Positions 47,719-60,834 of a stretch of DNA of 62,000 bases are shown piece by piece. The stretch spans positions 382,134-444,133 of the forward strand of contig NMRA01000011.1 in the NCBI GenBank assembly GCA_002633005.1, in the 5' to 3' direction. The position numbers and the translations under genes are program-made. Each line of letters starts with the position of its first letter. The first letter of the stretch is position 1. The notes beneath the pieces were generated by a model. It searched no databases, was not told where the DNA came from, and was given only the letters and a program-made list of their open reading frames with translations. The stretch is from Phoronis australis. Taxonomy: Eukaryota; Phoronida; Phoronidae.

Positions 47719-50700
47719 GTAAGTACACTGTATTTCAACGTTTTGAAGTGAAAATTCTGTTATAAAACCACGTCACATGTGTTTTAGGACGCTTAACAAT
47801 CACCTCCTTCGATCTATTTGGGCTTCCGTGCCGTGCCTGGATTTATTTCCGGATACTTGTTTTTAGTTGACGAAACTTGACTGCATTGAGAGGAGTCTAT
47901 TTCAGACACCACTTTTGTCATCCAGGGACAAGCTAGAGACCCAAACTTTATCAATTACTCTCGTCTTTAGATTTTTACCTGTCACTGACTTTATACATGT
48001 GTTGAAGTCGTGTCTAAACTTCCATTGAATCATTTGTCAAAGTTAAACATGTTTAATTATTTCAAATTGTGTGACTGCAATGAGTGAATGAGTGATGAGA
48101 AGGCAAAAGAGAGGCCTCACTTTCTAATAAATTGAGGGACTAGTTGCTCTTGTGGGTGTGAACTAGTCAATCAATTGGCCTATTAATATCAGCTGAATGG
48201 TTTGCCTGGTTGCCACTGTATTGGGGTCTTTGATTGGATTCCCGGATCCGATAATCTTAGCTATTACTATGCACACTGTGAATGCTCATCGGCATCAATT
48301 TCAACCAAGGTCAATTTATCTGAAAAGCCCCATAAACACTCGAGCATGATTTGTGAGGTATAATTACCAGCTGTTGATGCAATGCCTCGCAAACATTAGT
48401 GCAAGTGTGAATATTTACTTCTAACGATTAATCCCAAAAATGAAATATTACACATTTAGTATCAGTTATGGTTGTATCTTTGAAGATAATCTCTTCAAGC
48501 AAATGTGGAATATCACACACATCTAATATCATTTGTGTTTGTAGCCTTGCATCTAATCCCTTAAGACCAAATATCTAATATCACTTTGTATTGATCAGAC
48601 AATTCATCCGGAATATGGAATATCACACATCTAATATCTTTTGTGTACATATCTTTGCATCTGACCCCTTCACACGAACTGTAAAATACGATATCTGATA
48701 TCACTTAATGTTAGATCTCTGCATCTGATGATTCCTTTCAAATGTAGAATATCACCTGATATCACTTATGTACGAAACTTTTCGTCGAACCCTTTGAACC
48801 CGAATGTGGAATATACACCACACGTGTCTTGACATCACTTCTGTACTGATCTTTGCATCTTAACCCCTTCATCCCAAATGTGGAAGATCAAACATCTAAT
48901 ATTGGTGTTCAAACATATTTACATCTACAAGCAGTGTTTCCCTGCTTGTTAAAATCTGGGAGGCCTATTACGCTCCTCTTTGGCCACACAACTCGTAATT
49001 TTTACCGCCACGCAAAAATGCTTGCAAAAATGAATGTAGTGCATTAGTTATACTTGGCCACTGGCGATATTTTTGGGTCGAATGGGAAGAACAATAGTTT
49101 AAAATGGGATTTTGATCTTTGCCTCCCTTTTCGAAGCCCAGGCAATGGGGGATCCCACTTCCCATATTCGCATGCGGCAGTGGGCTTTTGCACCCCTCTG
49201 GGACAGATTCAGCACCACAGTAATCCCGTGATCCCAAATATGGAGTATCCCACATCTAATTCTAATATCGTGTATTTACACATCTTGATACCTCCTGGTA
49301 CAGTATCCCCTTCACCGTAAATGAACAATATCACTTACATCTAATGTCATATACCTTTAAGTACACGCCTTTACTTCTGTTACAGTAACCCATTAATCCC
49401 AAATGGGGAAGATTACACGTCTAATATCATTTACATGCACATCTTTATAGTGCTGTGCAAATGCAGAATATATCTGCAGCTGATACCGTAATCCGGGTTC
49501 TTGTAGTTTGTGCATACATACATGTTGTGTGGGCTGCACATTTTCACTGGGGACTCTGTGCTGTGTTAATTCAACAGGCTTCTGTATTCCAGTGGGACCA
49601 TTACATCGATTCTTCATCTTTGCTTTTCATTTTGAATACCACGGAATCATGCTATTACGGTCCCAGTCGCTACCTCAGACCAAAGACTATCAGCCTGTCA
49701 CATGGTTGAAGCAAGTGAAACCTGAATCCAATACTAGTATAGATTTTTTAACCTGTTCTAGATTTCATCTAAGAACTTGTTGATCAAATACAAACTGAGC
49801 AATGACCTGGGATTTTCTGGTTTAGATATTATCAGGTGGAATGCAATTATCCAGGGCCCTGAGGTCATACCTCAGATGCTAGCATACATGTTTTTTGAGT
49901 ATTGTCATATTACTACAAAACAGTGCTTGATGCTTAGGTTAACACCAAGTCGCATTTGGCGACGTGACAAAAATCTTAGGTCACAAAAGGAAATCTGAGG
50001 TCCCCAAAACTGAAAAGCCCAGATCACCAAACAAAGTCAGAAGTTTCTATTTCTCTGTGAAATTCATCCAAGCAAAAAAAAAACAAAAAAGGTCATACGA
50101 CTGTAACGTTCGCCATTTACAGTATCGTACTTGTACCTTTCCAAATTCTCTAGTAAGTGTGCATATCTTCATTCATTCTCTAACTCAGTTCTTCCGGCCA
50201 TCGAATGAACATGGGAAGCAGATGATCAGATACATTGGTGGTGCGGCATATTTCATCGATCGTGCACTATGTTTTGTGGACAGTTCCGAGTTCCGTCTGT
50301 TTACTTTCTGTTGTCTTGAAATTTAAGCGCGTTGGATTGCTGTGATCAGTGTGGTGGAAAATGCACTGCTTTCATGAAATAAACGGAACATTGGTGGGAA
50401 TCACAGATAAGGAATCTAGGAAAACTGACATTAGTTTGGAAGTCAATATGAACTTTGAAACGAATTTAGGGGGAATTATTGTGTGACTTTGATACATGTA
50501 GTGGCGACTTCATATTTTTCCCAGGTTGCCAAAAACAATCTGCGGTTGCACTGACAAAGTGTTTGCAAGGAGCTATGCCCTGTTCAGTTTTGTGCAGATT
50601 AAGTTGAAATGACAATACAAGTAATCTAGGAACAGTGTGGATATAAGTGGAACTGTGTCCTCTGTTGGAGGCTTTTATTCAACCACTGCCTCCTTTGTTT

Positions 50701-53700
50701 AGTTCACTGTGTGTTTGAGATAGTGACATACGGGCATAACTAATTGTAAATTGGTTGCTATGGCAGGGCGCTGAACTCACTGTTCATTGCAGGGGTTGGC
50801 TCTCCGGCCTGATTCAATAGGGCCGCCCCAGATTACACAGTGACGCTTGAATCTTGCTGTATTTACCCACAATGCCAAAAATATCTGTCAGGCACATTTT
50901 CTGCCTCGTTTTTGTGCCATTGGAGAATCGCATGTTATTTGTTATTGTCTTATTCGTTACAAATTTTTCTCAGTTGGATTACTCTATTCACCCTTCTAAT
51001 GCCAACGAAGTAATACTGCTGTGCTTTGGGCTGCAACTCCTGTCGTGAAAAAGTTTGATAAACCCATAGTTGCGTGATGAAATTCTTCGCCTTCCTGACG
51101 TCAATGAGAGACACGAAAAAGTGCCCAATTTCCAAAACTAGGTCACACGCTTACTTTTCTCCGGCACAAAGGAGAATTCTATCGCCGTGAAATGCGGGGC
51201 GGCCCTATTCCTCTGCCCGCTTCTCTTTCTCTTTCTGCTTCTTTCAAGTTGTCAAGACAGCGAAAAACTAAATCATAGTTTGTTCAAGGTTGGAGCTTGT
51301 CCATTCTAGAAACCAGATACGGTAACATTGGCCCACCCAAATTCTAGAATCTCTGGAAAGATGGCAAAATTACCCACTGTTGTAGGTTGAAAACCCATTT
51401 TCTAAAATTTGTGAAATATTATGGAATGTCAAAATCATCTTTGTCCCAAATTCCTGAATGAAGTAAATTCAATTTTCGTTAGAGTTTCCCTGTCTCAAAT
51501 TATAGAAACTGTCCACTTGGAGATTTTTTAATGTATTGTTTACAGCCTTAAAATATCCTACCTTGTTGCAAAACCATCTATATTTTGCACTTTGTAATAT
51601 TCTTATTAGTAAAACAGTAAGATTTCACAAAAGTGCAAGAAATGAGCTCTTGGCTTCAAAATTTTCTTGAGGTAGACCTCCAAACCTTCCGGTGGTTGGG
51701 GTGACTTTCCATGCCATACCAGGGCACGTTATTACATTTCCGGCCTCTTTTTAATTTTGGGAAGTGAAGAACCTTTCCACAACAAACCTGCTCCATTTGT
51801 TTGCAAAAATTTTACTCCATTGGTACGTCTTTGTTGGACATCTGTCTCATTCTGTCTCATTATCATCAGACCTCTTGCAATTTTCCATTGTGCAGCAGAA
51901 GGGGGACTATTATTACATCACTATCCTGCCCCTAGTGATATACATGGTGCTGCATGAAATCCTGGACACTACAAATTTTCTTAATCTTTATTTTTGTAGA
52001 GAAATTTGTCTACCATATTGTGTGCTAAATAAGTGAAGACGTGAGGAAGTCGTGAATGTGTGTCTTTAAATCCTGAGACTGTGTATGTTTTATTGCATTG
52101 TATCTCACTTTGTGATCCCAGTATGGTGGTTAACCTTTTTATTATCCATTTTAATGCATTTTCTTATACCAATTTGCTTGTCAGGTTACTAACATTTTCT
52201 TGTCAGGACCCTATGAGAGAACAGTTATGGTTAGTCTGTCCTGAATAATTATTTTTTATTGTACTACTCTCAACTGTAATACAATTTGAAACAAGTTACA
52301 CAAAACAGGCCCAGTTATATTTTCGGGTATTTGGAACTGTGATTCAACTGTGCACCTGTTTGCTGTTCAGTTATAAGGTGTGACAAGTGAACTGTGGTCA
52401 AATTATATGTTAGCCTAGTATTTCTTGCATATTGTTTGTGGTGACCTTCGTCCATTAACAAACTTTTGTTCAGGTCACTGATTTCCCAATCCTGTACGCT
52501 GAACGTAACTTGCTTGGATTTTCCAAATACGGCTGCAACTGTTCCTTTCTGTTGCTGTGTGGATGCATCATTATTCTTGCCGGCAGTTTGTCTATTCTGG
52601 CAGTAATGTGTTCCCATTTAATTAATATGTGTGGCAGTGTACACCTGGCCACTTGACATAAGGTAGCCATGAGCGTCCACTCATGAGATGTGAAGTAATC
52701 TAACAATCTGAAGTGTAGTTTTCACGATTGTCCGTCTGTACATCACACTGAAGTTGTTGCCGCATTGTCTCAAAAAAGATAATTGAATCCGGTGACCTTG
52801 ACATCATTTTCAAGGTCACATGGAAAAATCAAGTTTAGCAGGGAAAATGTTGTCGGCGCGGTAACTCAAGAATAGAACGACAATGTTCATATTTTGTACC
52901 AAGGCTAATCAACAATTTTAAACCTTCAGTGCACTGAAGGCAGCCAGTCAGTGTGATTTTTTAAGCTGAACAAGATATTTAAGATGGACATTTCCAAGTT
53001 TTGTAGGACCTTGTCCACAAGTCCGTGTATTCATAGATTATAGACAACAGATTCGCAACTCCGACATTTTCTTGCGTACTATCCTAGAGGAGGTGCCACT
53101 CTCCTAAATCTGTTTCAGTTTCCGGTTAGTGTATTGTGACGACACAACGGCCGACTATGATTTGCAGACGACGTACTTGCCGGAAATAATACCAGATAAT
53201 TTGGCCAGGTGTCACTAGTGAATATGACATTGCTTCTGCAAGAGCACAGATTTCGTCCATTGAAAGTTTACAGAGTTGGCGGTCCATGTACTGTAGTCTA
53301 TTGTGTTTTTAGCCACATATCAATAAAACTAGATTTTAGCTCAATGAAATATATATATTTTCTGAATTAGAAAGTCTGTTTGATATAAATGTTCAAGATG
53401 AAATCTCAGAAACCCTGTTATAGTTTTTAAATTATAATTTGTTTTTGTATCTTTTGAGTTTTTTCAGAAAATCACGAAAGTCCTGTCCCCTCATGCAAAA
53501 ATAGAACAGTTTATTTCCAAACAGCATTTTGGAGAATAGTGCTTTAATCATAGAGTCTGAACTAATGTACATGATGTTCAGCAGTTAGCCAACTGTGGAC
53601 AATTTTCTAGGGTCCTAATAACCTGAATCATTTTCTGATAGACATGAAAAGAAATCGGGTTTATGAAACAAGGACTGAGTGAGTTAGGAATAATAAATCT

Positions 53701-56700
53701 GCAGTTCGCCAATCACCCTAATGCGAAGGAAACGCCGTTCTTATTATCGTTGTGGGTGCGGAACATGAGAGACGGAAATTTTCTACCTTGTGATAATGAA
53801 TTTTTACTTTGCAGAGATATTACATGTATCTATCAATTGTTGATGGGCAGGTTGACAGCACACATGATTTTATGAATGAAAGTCTATGACATCACCCACT
53901 CAGCATGTGCCTTAGTCAATACAAGGTCATCCTATTCAATAGTCCTCTTGCAATCAATAACTCTTCATCAAATTAGTCGCTCTTAATTGGTCACAAGCAC
54001 CTTGCGCTGTGACTTCTGCACAGCAGTGTAGATCTACCAAAATTGTTCTCAAAATTATTTGTCTCGTGTAAGACTTGAGGAAGCAGAACAATTTCTGCAT
54101 TCACATGAGTCTTGAAAATACTGGGAATTTTTAAGGGCTGAAAACCCAGTCTGCCTAGATAGACATGCAGTCCGAAGAGGGGTCTTTTTCACCTGTGGTT
54201 ACTTCTATTGCTTTTATTAGTGTTGAACCCCTGCTTCAGTTTTCGCAGTAAACCTCATTATCATAATGATAACTGGGGTGCTCTTTCCTCTCTACATGTG
54301 TGTCTTGAAGTATTTGACAACAAAACTGAAAACACCTGTAGTTGTACGATAACTCAAACCACCGGCAAAGCCTGCCAGCAAAATTGAGGCATGCAACCTT
54401 TCACATTGCTGTCCGTTTTTTGCTTGCCTGAGTGTGTGAATGGAGTATGAGGTTTTGCTTGTAATCAAAAGGTACCAAAAGGGTGAATGCTGTCCGAACT
54501 ATATCTAGTCGCTGGAGGTACATTTGTTAAGTGCATGTCAAGAAATACCAGTGATGTGTTGCTATTGTAGAGATCATTGCTAAAGCTTTGTACCTTCCAT
54601 AGGCAATTTTAAGTTTATTAGCATTGCTCTCTTTAGTGGGAATGTTCATGATTGTCCCTTGTATCTTTGCTACATGTGATGCACATGGTGGGCGCATATC
54701 AGCACTCATTGCTGGCTGGGTATAGATTTTTTGAAGTTACAACCTTTCATCTGAGCACTAAACCAACAAAATCCATGGTGCTTTATTAGAAATTTCTATT
54801 TCTCGCCATTTTGAGTCAGCCATTTGGTGAAACAAATGAATTTACTACTTTGAAGGTGTGTTTTGCTGCTTCTTAGCTGTCGTTGAATTTTTAGCCTATT
54901 CTGTTGGGAGCTTAAAAGCAAAAACATGCTCATCCAATCTTAAATTGTTGGGATTATGTCTGCAACTAAAATAACAAGTGCTGTGAACATGAACCATTTT
55001 CGATTTGCAATTTTAGGGTTCGCTAACCCCAATAAACTCTGAGGCATTTTCTTGCTACTCTGATGGTTTCGATCTTATTGTTGGTAATGGAGATCGAGTT
55101 CTATCCCAGAAACATTGTGATAGTGATGTTATGAGAGCAAAACTATAATTCAATTTTCTTATATCATTCAGCTAAACAAGGCAAAATGTATCTTCTAACT
55201 TAAAATACTCTGCCATTTATTGAGTAGTGTTTTGCTCTGCCAGCAAAGTGTTGGACTGTGACCGTCCAGTTAAGTGAGCTTGATTCCCTTTTGGGGCAGA
55301 GCTCCGAAAACCACATTTCTCACTAATAATGTGTAAGAATGTGTAATGCTAAGGTCACATTGTTGACACGTCATCTGTCACTCCATATTCTACTATTTTC
55401 TACAGGCAATACACCTTTCTGGTCACAGTGCTTGCATTATCTCACTGCCCAGTGCCCACAATATACAAGAGCTATGCATACTCCAGTCAACGAACTTCCT
55501 GTAAACTGACCTTTGCCCTTGCAAGATCCTTCGTAGAATAGAGTGTTGGATTGTCTCCTTTATATTTTTTCTTCAGTGCAATGAAGAAAGTACAGCTTCA
55601 TGCCAAATTGCATTTGCAAGGTACCTAAATCACAGGGTTAACGGAGTGCTAAACACGGTGTCGGATGCGAAAACACGACTCGCGTACCTGTAAACACCGT
55701 TCAGACTCGCATACAGAGGATTGGACTTGCAAAACATGATTCGTTCACCCAAAATACATGGTCCCGAACTCACATTCTCAAAGAAACACAGCACACAGGT
55801 CACCAAACATGGTTTACTTATAAAAATGTAGAAATCTGCTTTTATAGCTGTGTATTGGGTGCGAGATTAATTTTGATCATATGTTTGTGTGTGTAATGTG
55901 ATGAAATTGGTGTGAATTAGAAACAGTAAATTGTTTTATTTAAACTGCTTATTTGTGCTACAATTTATTGGTGTCCAAAATCTTTTTGTAACATCAGTTC
56001 TCAATTTTGGCAGTGAGAGTTGTGACTTTCGTTATCTTCTGCTTTCTTCTCAGTATCATGTGGACCATTCAATCTCCGTAAAAAGACCCTCTGTTTCATT
56101 TCCCTTTCTGTGTAACAATAATCACTATTTCGCGCTACTTACTCGGGAAGCCGATGAGTCCGCGACCGTATAATCGGCCTGCTTTATCGGAGTGACCCCT
56201 GTTTGGCGGTCCGTGTACCATGTTTCTACATGAATGTGCGTCCGTGACCGTGTATTTTGGGTGAATGGATCATGATTTTAGTGTCCTGTCCTGTGTATGT
56301 GAGTCAGTGAACAGTGTTTGCAGGTACGTGAGTTGTGTTTTTTGCGGCTGACACTTTAGGTTGCGCTTTGTAAGTAGGAATGACTTATGTAGATGCATGA
56401 CTATTTGTATTATGAATGACTAAATAAACTATCTATCTATCTATACCTATCTAATCAGTATAATTGGTTTTCATTTTGCTGCTGAAAGCTCATGAGGTCA
56501 TTCACCTTGTTAATTACTGGACCCGTAAAATAGAAGCAACAAAAGTCCCTAGCCTTCCCTAGAACATCTTGCACTAGTGCAACTTACCCCACTTTTAAAT
56601 GGAGCGTCCACACTCACAAATATCTGATAACTAGGGTAAGTTGGAAGTTGTCGCTCTGTGCATGACAATGAGCATCTAATGCCAATACAGCATGCAAGAG

Positions 56701-58144
56701 TGAACCCATCTGTGTGTAACTCACAGCTGATAATTACTTCCGCCCTACCCCACTTTTACACCCTCACACCATTTACAAGTGACAAGTTACCCTAATGTAG
56801 AGTAAGTTGCTCTACTGTAGTTGAAATAGCATCCAGATTGCACTCAAACTTAGGGACAAACTTGTTCTAGGGTAAGTCTGTATGTGCAGACGTCCTGTCA
56901 CATGTGCCCCTGGTGAAAACTAGTTTTCTCCACTAAATAACAGGCATCAAACTGGTTCTCACAGTCCAGGACCCTTGCCATGACTATTGCAGTCAAGTCC
57001 AGCATCGGTTTCACATTCATGAAACATGACAGCTACGTTGAATGGAATTAATAATCTGCCTTTCATGCCTGGCCATCCTAATAGAGCTTAGTGTACAAAA
57101 CTAGCCAAGCACCACCCCATGTGTTGTGACTTCGTGGTGGTGACACCTTCCATTTTGGACAAGCTTACTGGTGATTTATTAGTAGCACATCCATTTTGTT
57201 CCAGGTAAAGCATTCGGTTTTGTTCATTTAAGTTGATCAAGTTTTAATGTTAATTGATGTTCCCATAGGTTGTGCTGTTTACAGGTGAAAAACGTTTGCC
57301 CCTAACAATCATCCAATTATCCCAACATTTATCTTCAACTGTTACTGTGGGCGTTCACCACACATGAGATACCATCTAGGTCAACTAATGAACCACTGGT
57401 CTACAGAACAGTCTTTTGTGTAGTCATGTGTATCAAAGTTGATCTAGCGAGCTGCCACCTGGGGGATGTTTTCAAAATAATACTACAGTGTTGACTAACA
57501 GGTCATGATTGTATTCGATTTTCAAGACGAAAGTTGCAAAACACCAGTTACGTATTTGAGAAGCATTCACATGAAATTGACACCAAACCAATACTAAATC
57601 ATCGATCAACACACTGTCAGAAAGACACCTTCATATTCCAAATCTACAGATGGTGTACATATTTTGATTTTGATCTTGAGAATGACATGGTGAAATTTAG
57701 CAAGTGTTTTCTTGTGAATGTGACAACAAATGACAGTGGCTGAACAGATCTGATCACTACTGTGTCCCCTAGTTGCAATTGTATTTTTTCCATTTTGCCT
57801 CTCTATCTTCTTGTTTTGTTGGTGGATTTTTTTGAAATCTTGCCAATTTAAGTAAGGTATCTATTAATGAGACACCAACACCTTCCCATTTTTGAATGGA
57901 TACAACCTATTTAGCGCCACCTAGTGATCATTTTACTATTTTTGAGCCTGAAAAGAATTACACCATTTACAATGCTGTCTTGGGCACATTTCAGTGCTTT
58001 GCGTTGTCTATGTTACCATTTTAATGAGATTGTTAATTTTCTTTTTCAGAGGAGCATTTTCTATTGTCCGACGATGCGTCCAAAAAGACAGTGGTTTAGA
58101 GTTTGCAGCTAAAATTATTAACACACGGAAACTGTCTGCTCGAG
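47672..58144 (+). CDS. CAMK2: CaMKII (calcium/calmodulin-dependent kinase II), 5' part
   Basis: Ser/Thr kinase activated by calcium/calmodulin that assembles into dodecamers and retains activity after autophosphorylation. Two coding exons are visible (47672..47718, 58050..58144) and join through phase 2 (AA|A = Lys): [47 protein letters not shown]. This includes the glycine-rich loop (GKGAFS) and the ATP-binding Lys37 (FAAKII). The 95-nt second exon ends in phase 1, ready for Asp of SARDHQKLE, as I recall for vertebrate CAMK2 genes. The N-terminus is about five residues shorter than human alpha. The rest of the kinase, the regulatory segment and the association domain lie beyond the window. 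Intron 1 is 10.3 kb. Confidence 0.95.
48430..49450. repeat. Degenerate ~75-80-bp tandem repeat in CaMKII intron 1
   Basis: Recurring phrases ctttgcatctaaccccttca, cccaaatgtggaatatcaca and catctaatatcacttgtgta over about 1 kb, interrupted near 48930-49200. Highly diverged, so old. Confidence 0.8.
55235..55290 (+). mobile_element. tRNA-like SINE remnant or tRNA pseudogene
   Basis: Resembles a tRNA 5' half (gcaaagtgttggactgtgac) followed by a B-box-like gagcttgattccc. No clean cloverleaf; not a functional tRNA gene. Confidence 0.35.
55651..56360. mobile_element. Element with ~160-bp terminal inverted repeats
   Basis: 55651-55812 pairs with the reverse complement of 56201-56360, about 75% by eye. 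Matching phrases on the left strand: cgtacctgtaaacaccgttc, attcacccaaaatacatggt and ccaaacatgg. The ~390-bp centre has no transposase. Likely a foldback or long-TIR MITE in CaMKII intron 1. Confidence 0.8.
56429..56452. repeat. (CTAT)n short microsatellite
   Basis: Five or so CTAT units with one interruption. Confidence 0.8.
57640..58010 (+). repeat. Degenerate tagtgg repeat array 3, abutting CaMKII exon 2
   Basis: Contains gtgaaatttagcaagtgttt, gtcccctagttgcaattgta, caacaccttcccatttttga and gcgccacctagtgatcattt in the same order as array 1's right end, and the shared terminus as tgctgtcttgggcacattt. It stops 40 nt before exon 2. Confidence 0.75.
58050..58144 (+). CDS. CAMK2: CaMKII exon 2 (95 nt)
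   Basis: Acceptor ttctttttcag, donor gtaagg. [31 protein letters not shown]. Contains the rest of the glycine loop and the catalytic-site lysine. Confidence 0.97.
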
Positions 58145-59548
58145 GTAAGGGCAGTTTGTTATTCAGTGTTTTAAAGAGACTTGAAGCTGCAAGGTTACTG
58201 GCAAACCGGGGTTGTAGTCTGATGACACATCAAGTGTCCTATTGTCACTGCTAGGAAAGTATTTCTTTCATCTTGTTTTTGATAAGGAAATGCCAGCAAA
58301 AGTTTCAAGACCTGAATCGAATGCAGTTTGCTTGTTGGAGTAAGGAATGAACGCACACTTTGTAATTTTTTTTCAACAAGCCATTACAAAGCACCTCTCA
58401 GTCACCATAAACATTTAGGTTAACGCTGCCTGGGGGGCACTTAAATTGGCATGTTTGGAAATCGGAAGTGGGCGCTTAACTAGAGATGGGCACTCAAAAT
58501 GGCATTTTAAGAAAGTGGTGGGGGTTTACCCAAACGTGCGCTTAACCCGATCCAAGCAGTGGACTCTTCGTGTTGCTTAAGTGAGACTGTAGCCGGCCTG
58601 CCTCGCCTCTCTGGTGTGCTGTGGTGGTCATAAGCTAACTAAATGTTGTAATGATGGATTTTCTAATTTCACATGGTTGTGTAATATTCATTGACCTCTT
58701 GAGAAGCTTGGACACAACAGAAATGGTGAAGGTTTCCTAACAGGTTGTTCCAGCCATTTCTTAAGTTGGTTTATCGCCAATGCATCATCACTCCAGTCAA
58801 ATGTTCCCAGTAATTGAATATCTTGCATCAGCTGAGCTGCTTTCTGTCTTGGGCGATTGAATTTATTCCCCTGTCATCCCCATCAAGAAAATTATCTGTA
58901 ATTTATGCTTAACTTAGCTTTGCCTGGCAATTTATTGTATTAAGTATATCTCAAACCTTATTAACAAAAATTGGCCGTTTTTATTATGTTTCACATATGT
59001 CTGGCAATATACGTTATCTTCATTCTGGGGGAACTTCAAATACAAAATACATGTCGTCTAGCAAGAAAAAAAGATTTAGCAGAACCACCTTAGAATCGCA
59101 CAACCCCATGGAAATTTGTTTACCACTCATGTGAGGTCAAAGGTTACGAAGCTGTCACTCAAATTGAATCTCCCGCCAGGCATAGTGCAGTTCCCTATGT
59201 AACCTCAGTCCTTTCATTCACTGTGTCATTATAATATTGAGTCAACGAGGTGTACATACATATCTGATAGAAAGATGCCAGGGAAAACATTTAGACGAAA
59301 CGTAGTTTTAATCCTGAGGGAGTTGAGTGTCTGCATGCATACGACTGACCGTTGAGAACGAATGCCTCGCGCCTCTGTGACTGTGAAAAGAAATAAATCA
59401 TTGAGATTGCATATTTTGATAGGTTATTTGACATTTCGCTCTTTCAATCTCATGGTCACAACGGGCTTTAACCACTGACTCAATTTCTGTTATCCGTTTT
59501 GTACTTGGCTTCATATCAGTCTCCCAGCATGTGGTGTGTATATCAGTG

Positions 59549-59582
59549 AACTGTTGACCTACTTTTAAGTAGGTCAACAGTT
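59549..59582. repeat. 34-bp perfect palindrome
   Basis: Arms aactgttgacctactt/aagtaggtcaacagtt (16 bp each) around tt. Isolated in CaMKII intron 2; pairing does not extend outward. Confidence 0.92.
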
Positions 59583-60514
59583 GAGTCGGCTTGTCGGACT
59601 GGAGACAGTTACGAAATTAATACCAATAATTAAGTTAATTGCTCTCTGCATATTCAGTTGGCATTGCGAATGAATGTTGAAATAGCAAACATGGTTAAGG
59701 CATGTATAGGTTATATTGACCGAAAACAAGTTTTCACCAAATAATTAACCAAAGGCCTTTAGATTTGCACGTGTCCCAACTTAATTGGCTTTTACTTGGC
59801 TTCGGAAAAACGACTTAATTTGAACTTTGGAACACAAGTTTGCTGAAACTTTCCAAACTTAAAATTTATGCCTCAGTCTCAAAAATGCTTTTAGCATTTT
59901 TGATATAAAGGCCTACTGTTTGCGTAATGTAACAAAGACAAATATGTCTGCTATTTTTTACAAAAAATACCTTACGTTTTGTGAGTTGGTTTGGCATAGA
60001 AACCAAACTAAGATAGTAATCGAAAATTACTGTCAGTGTTTTTGAAGTAACTGGTTAAGTTATCATTTAAACAAGGTTTCATTAAAATCGACTGAGGTGT
60101 TATATTGCTATGAATGTATCTTTCTTAAAAATTAAATTTTGACTTAAAAAAGGTGTTTTTGTAATAGTGATAATGGCTCACAAAATATATTTTTATAATC
60201 CTTATTCTTTTTTCTTTCAGAAAATATGTTTTTCTGCTAGTTGACAAAGCCTGTTTCTTGATATATGAGTTAGAATGGAGGCCATTAAATAAGGCTTGAG
60301 ATAAATTTTAACTTGAACATGACCTAACTGCATATGTCTCTCACATAATTGTTGTTTTGAAGGCTGTTGGTTGAATGTGAACATTTGATTTGTCAGGTAC
60401 TTAGGTTGCTTGTTAATCTACTTAATGGTTATCTTTGAATCTAAGCCAAACCTATCACCATGTTTTTTTGCAGTTGACATGCCTGAAAGTAGTTGTGGCA
60501 GAAATAAATCAACT

Positions 60515-60815
60515 GTTTGCCCAAACACAGAAACATGTTAGACCAAAATATCAGTTTGCCCAGACACAGAAACGTGCTGGTCCAAAGTGTCTATTTGCCC
60601 AGACACAGAAAGGTGTTGGTCCGAAACGTCAGTTTGCACAGAAGCAGAAACATGTTGGACCAAAATATCAGTTTGCCCAGGCACAGAAACATGTTGGTCC
60701 AAAAGACCAGTTTGCCCAGACACAGAAACATGTGTGACCAAATTATCTGTTTGCCTTTAACGCAAAACATGTTGGACCAAAATTTGAGTTTGCCCAGATA
60801 CAGACCCATGTTGGA
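60515..60815 (+). repeat. 39-bp minisatellite
   Basis: Seven to eight copies of gtttgcccagacacagaaac plus atgttggaccaaaatatca. Thirteen codons per unit keep a frame open (FAQTQKHVGPKYQ), but there is no start context, no family match and it lies inside an intron. Confidence 0.92.
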
Positions 60816-60834
60816 CCAACATTGTCACAGAGGT

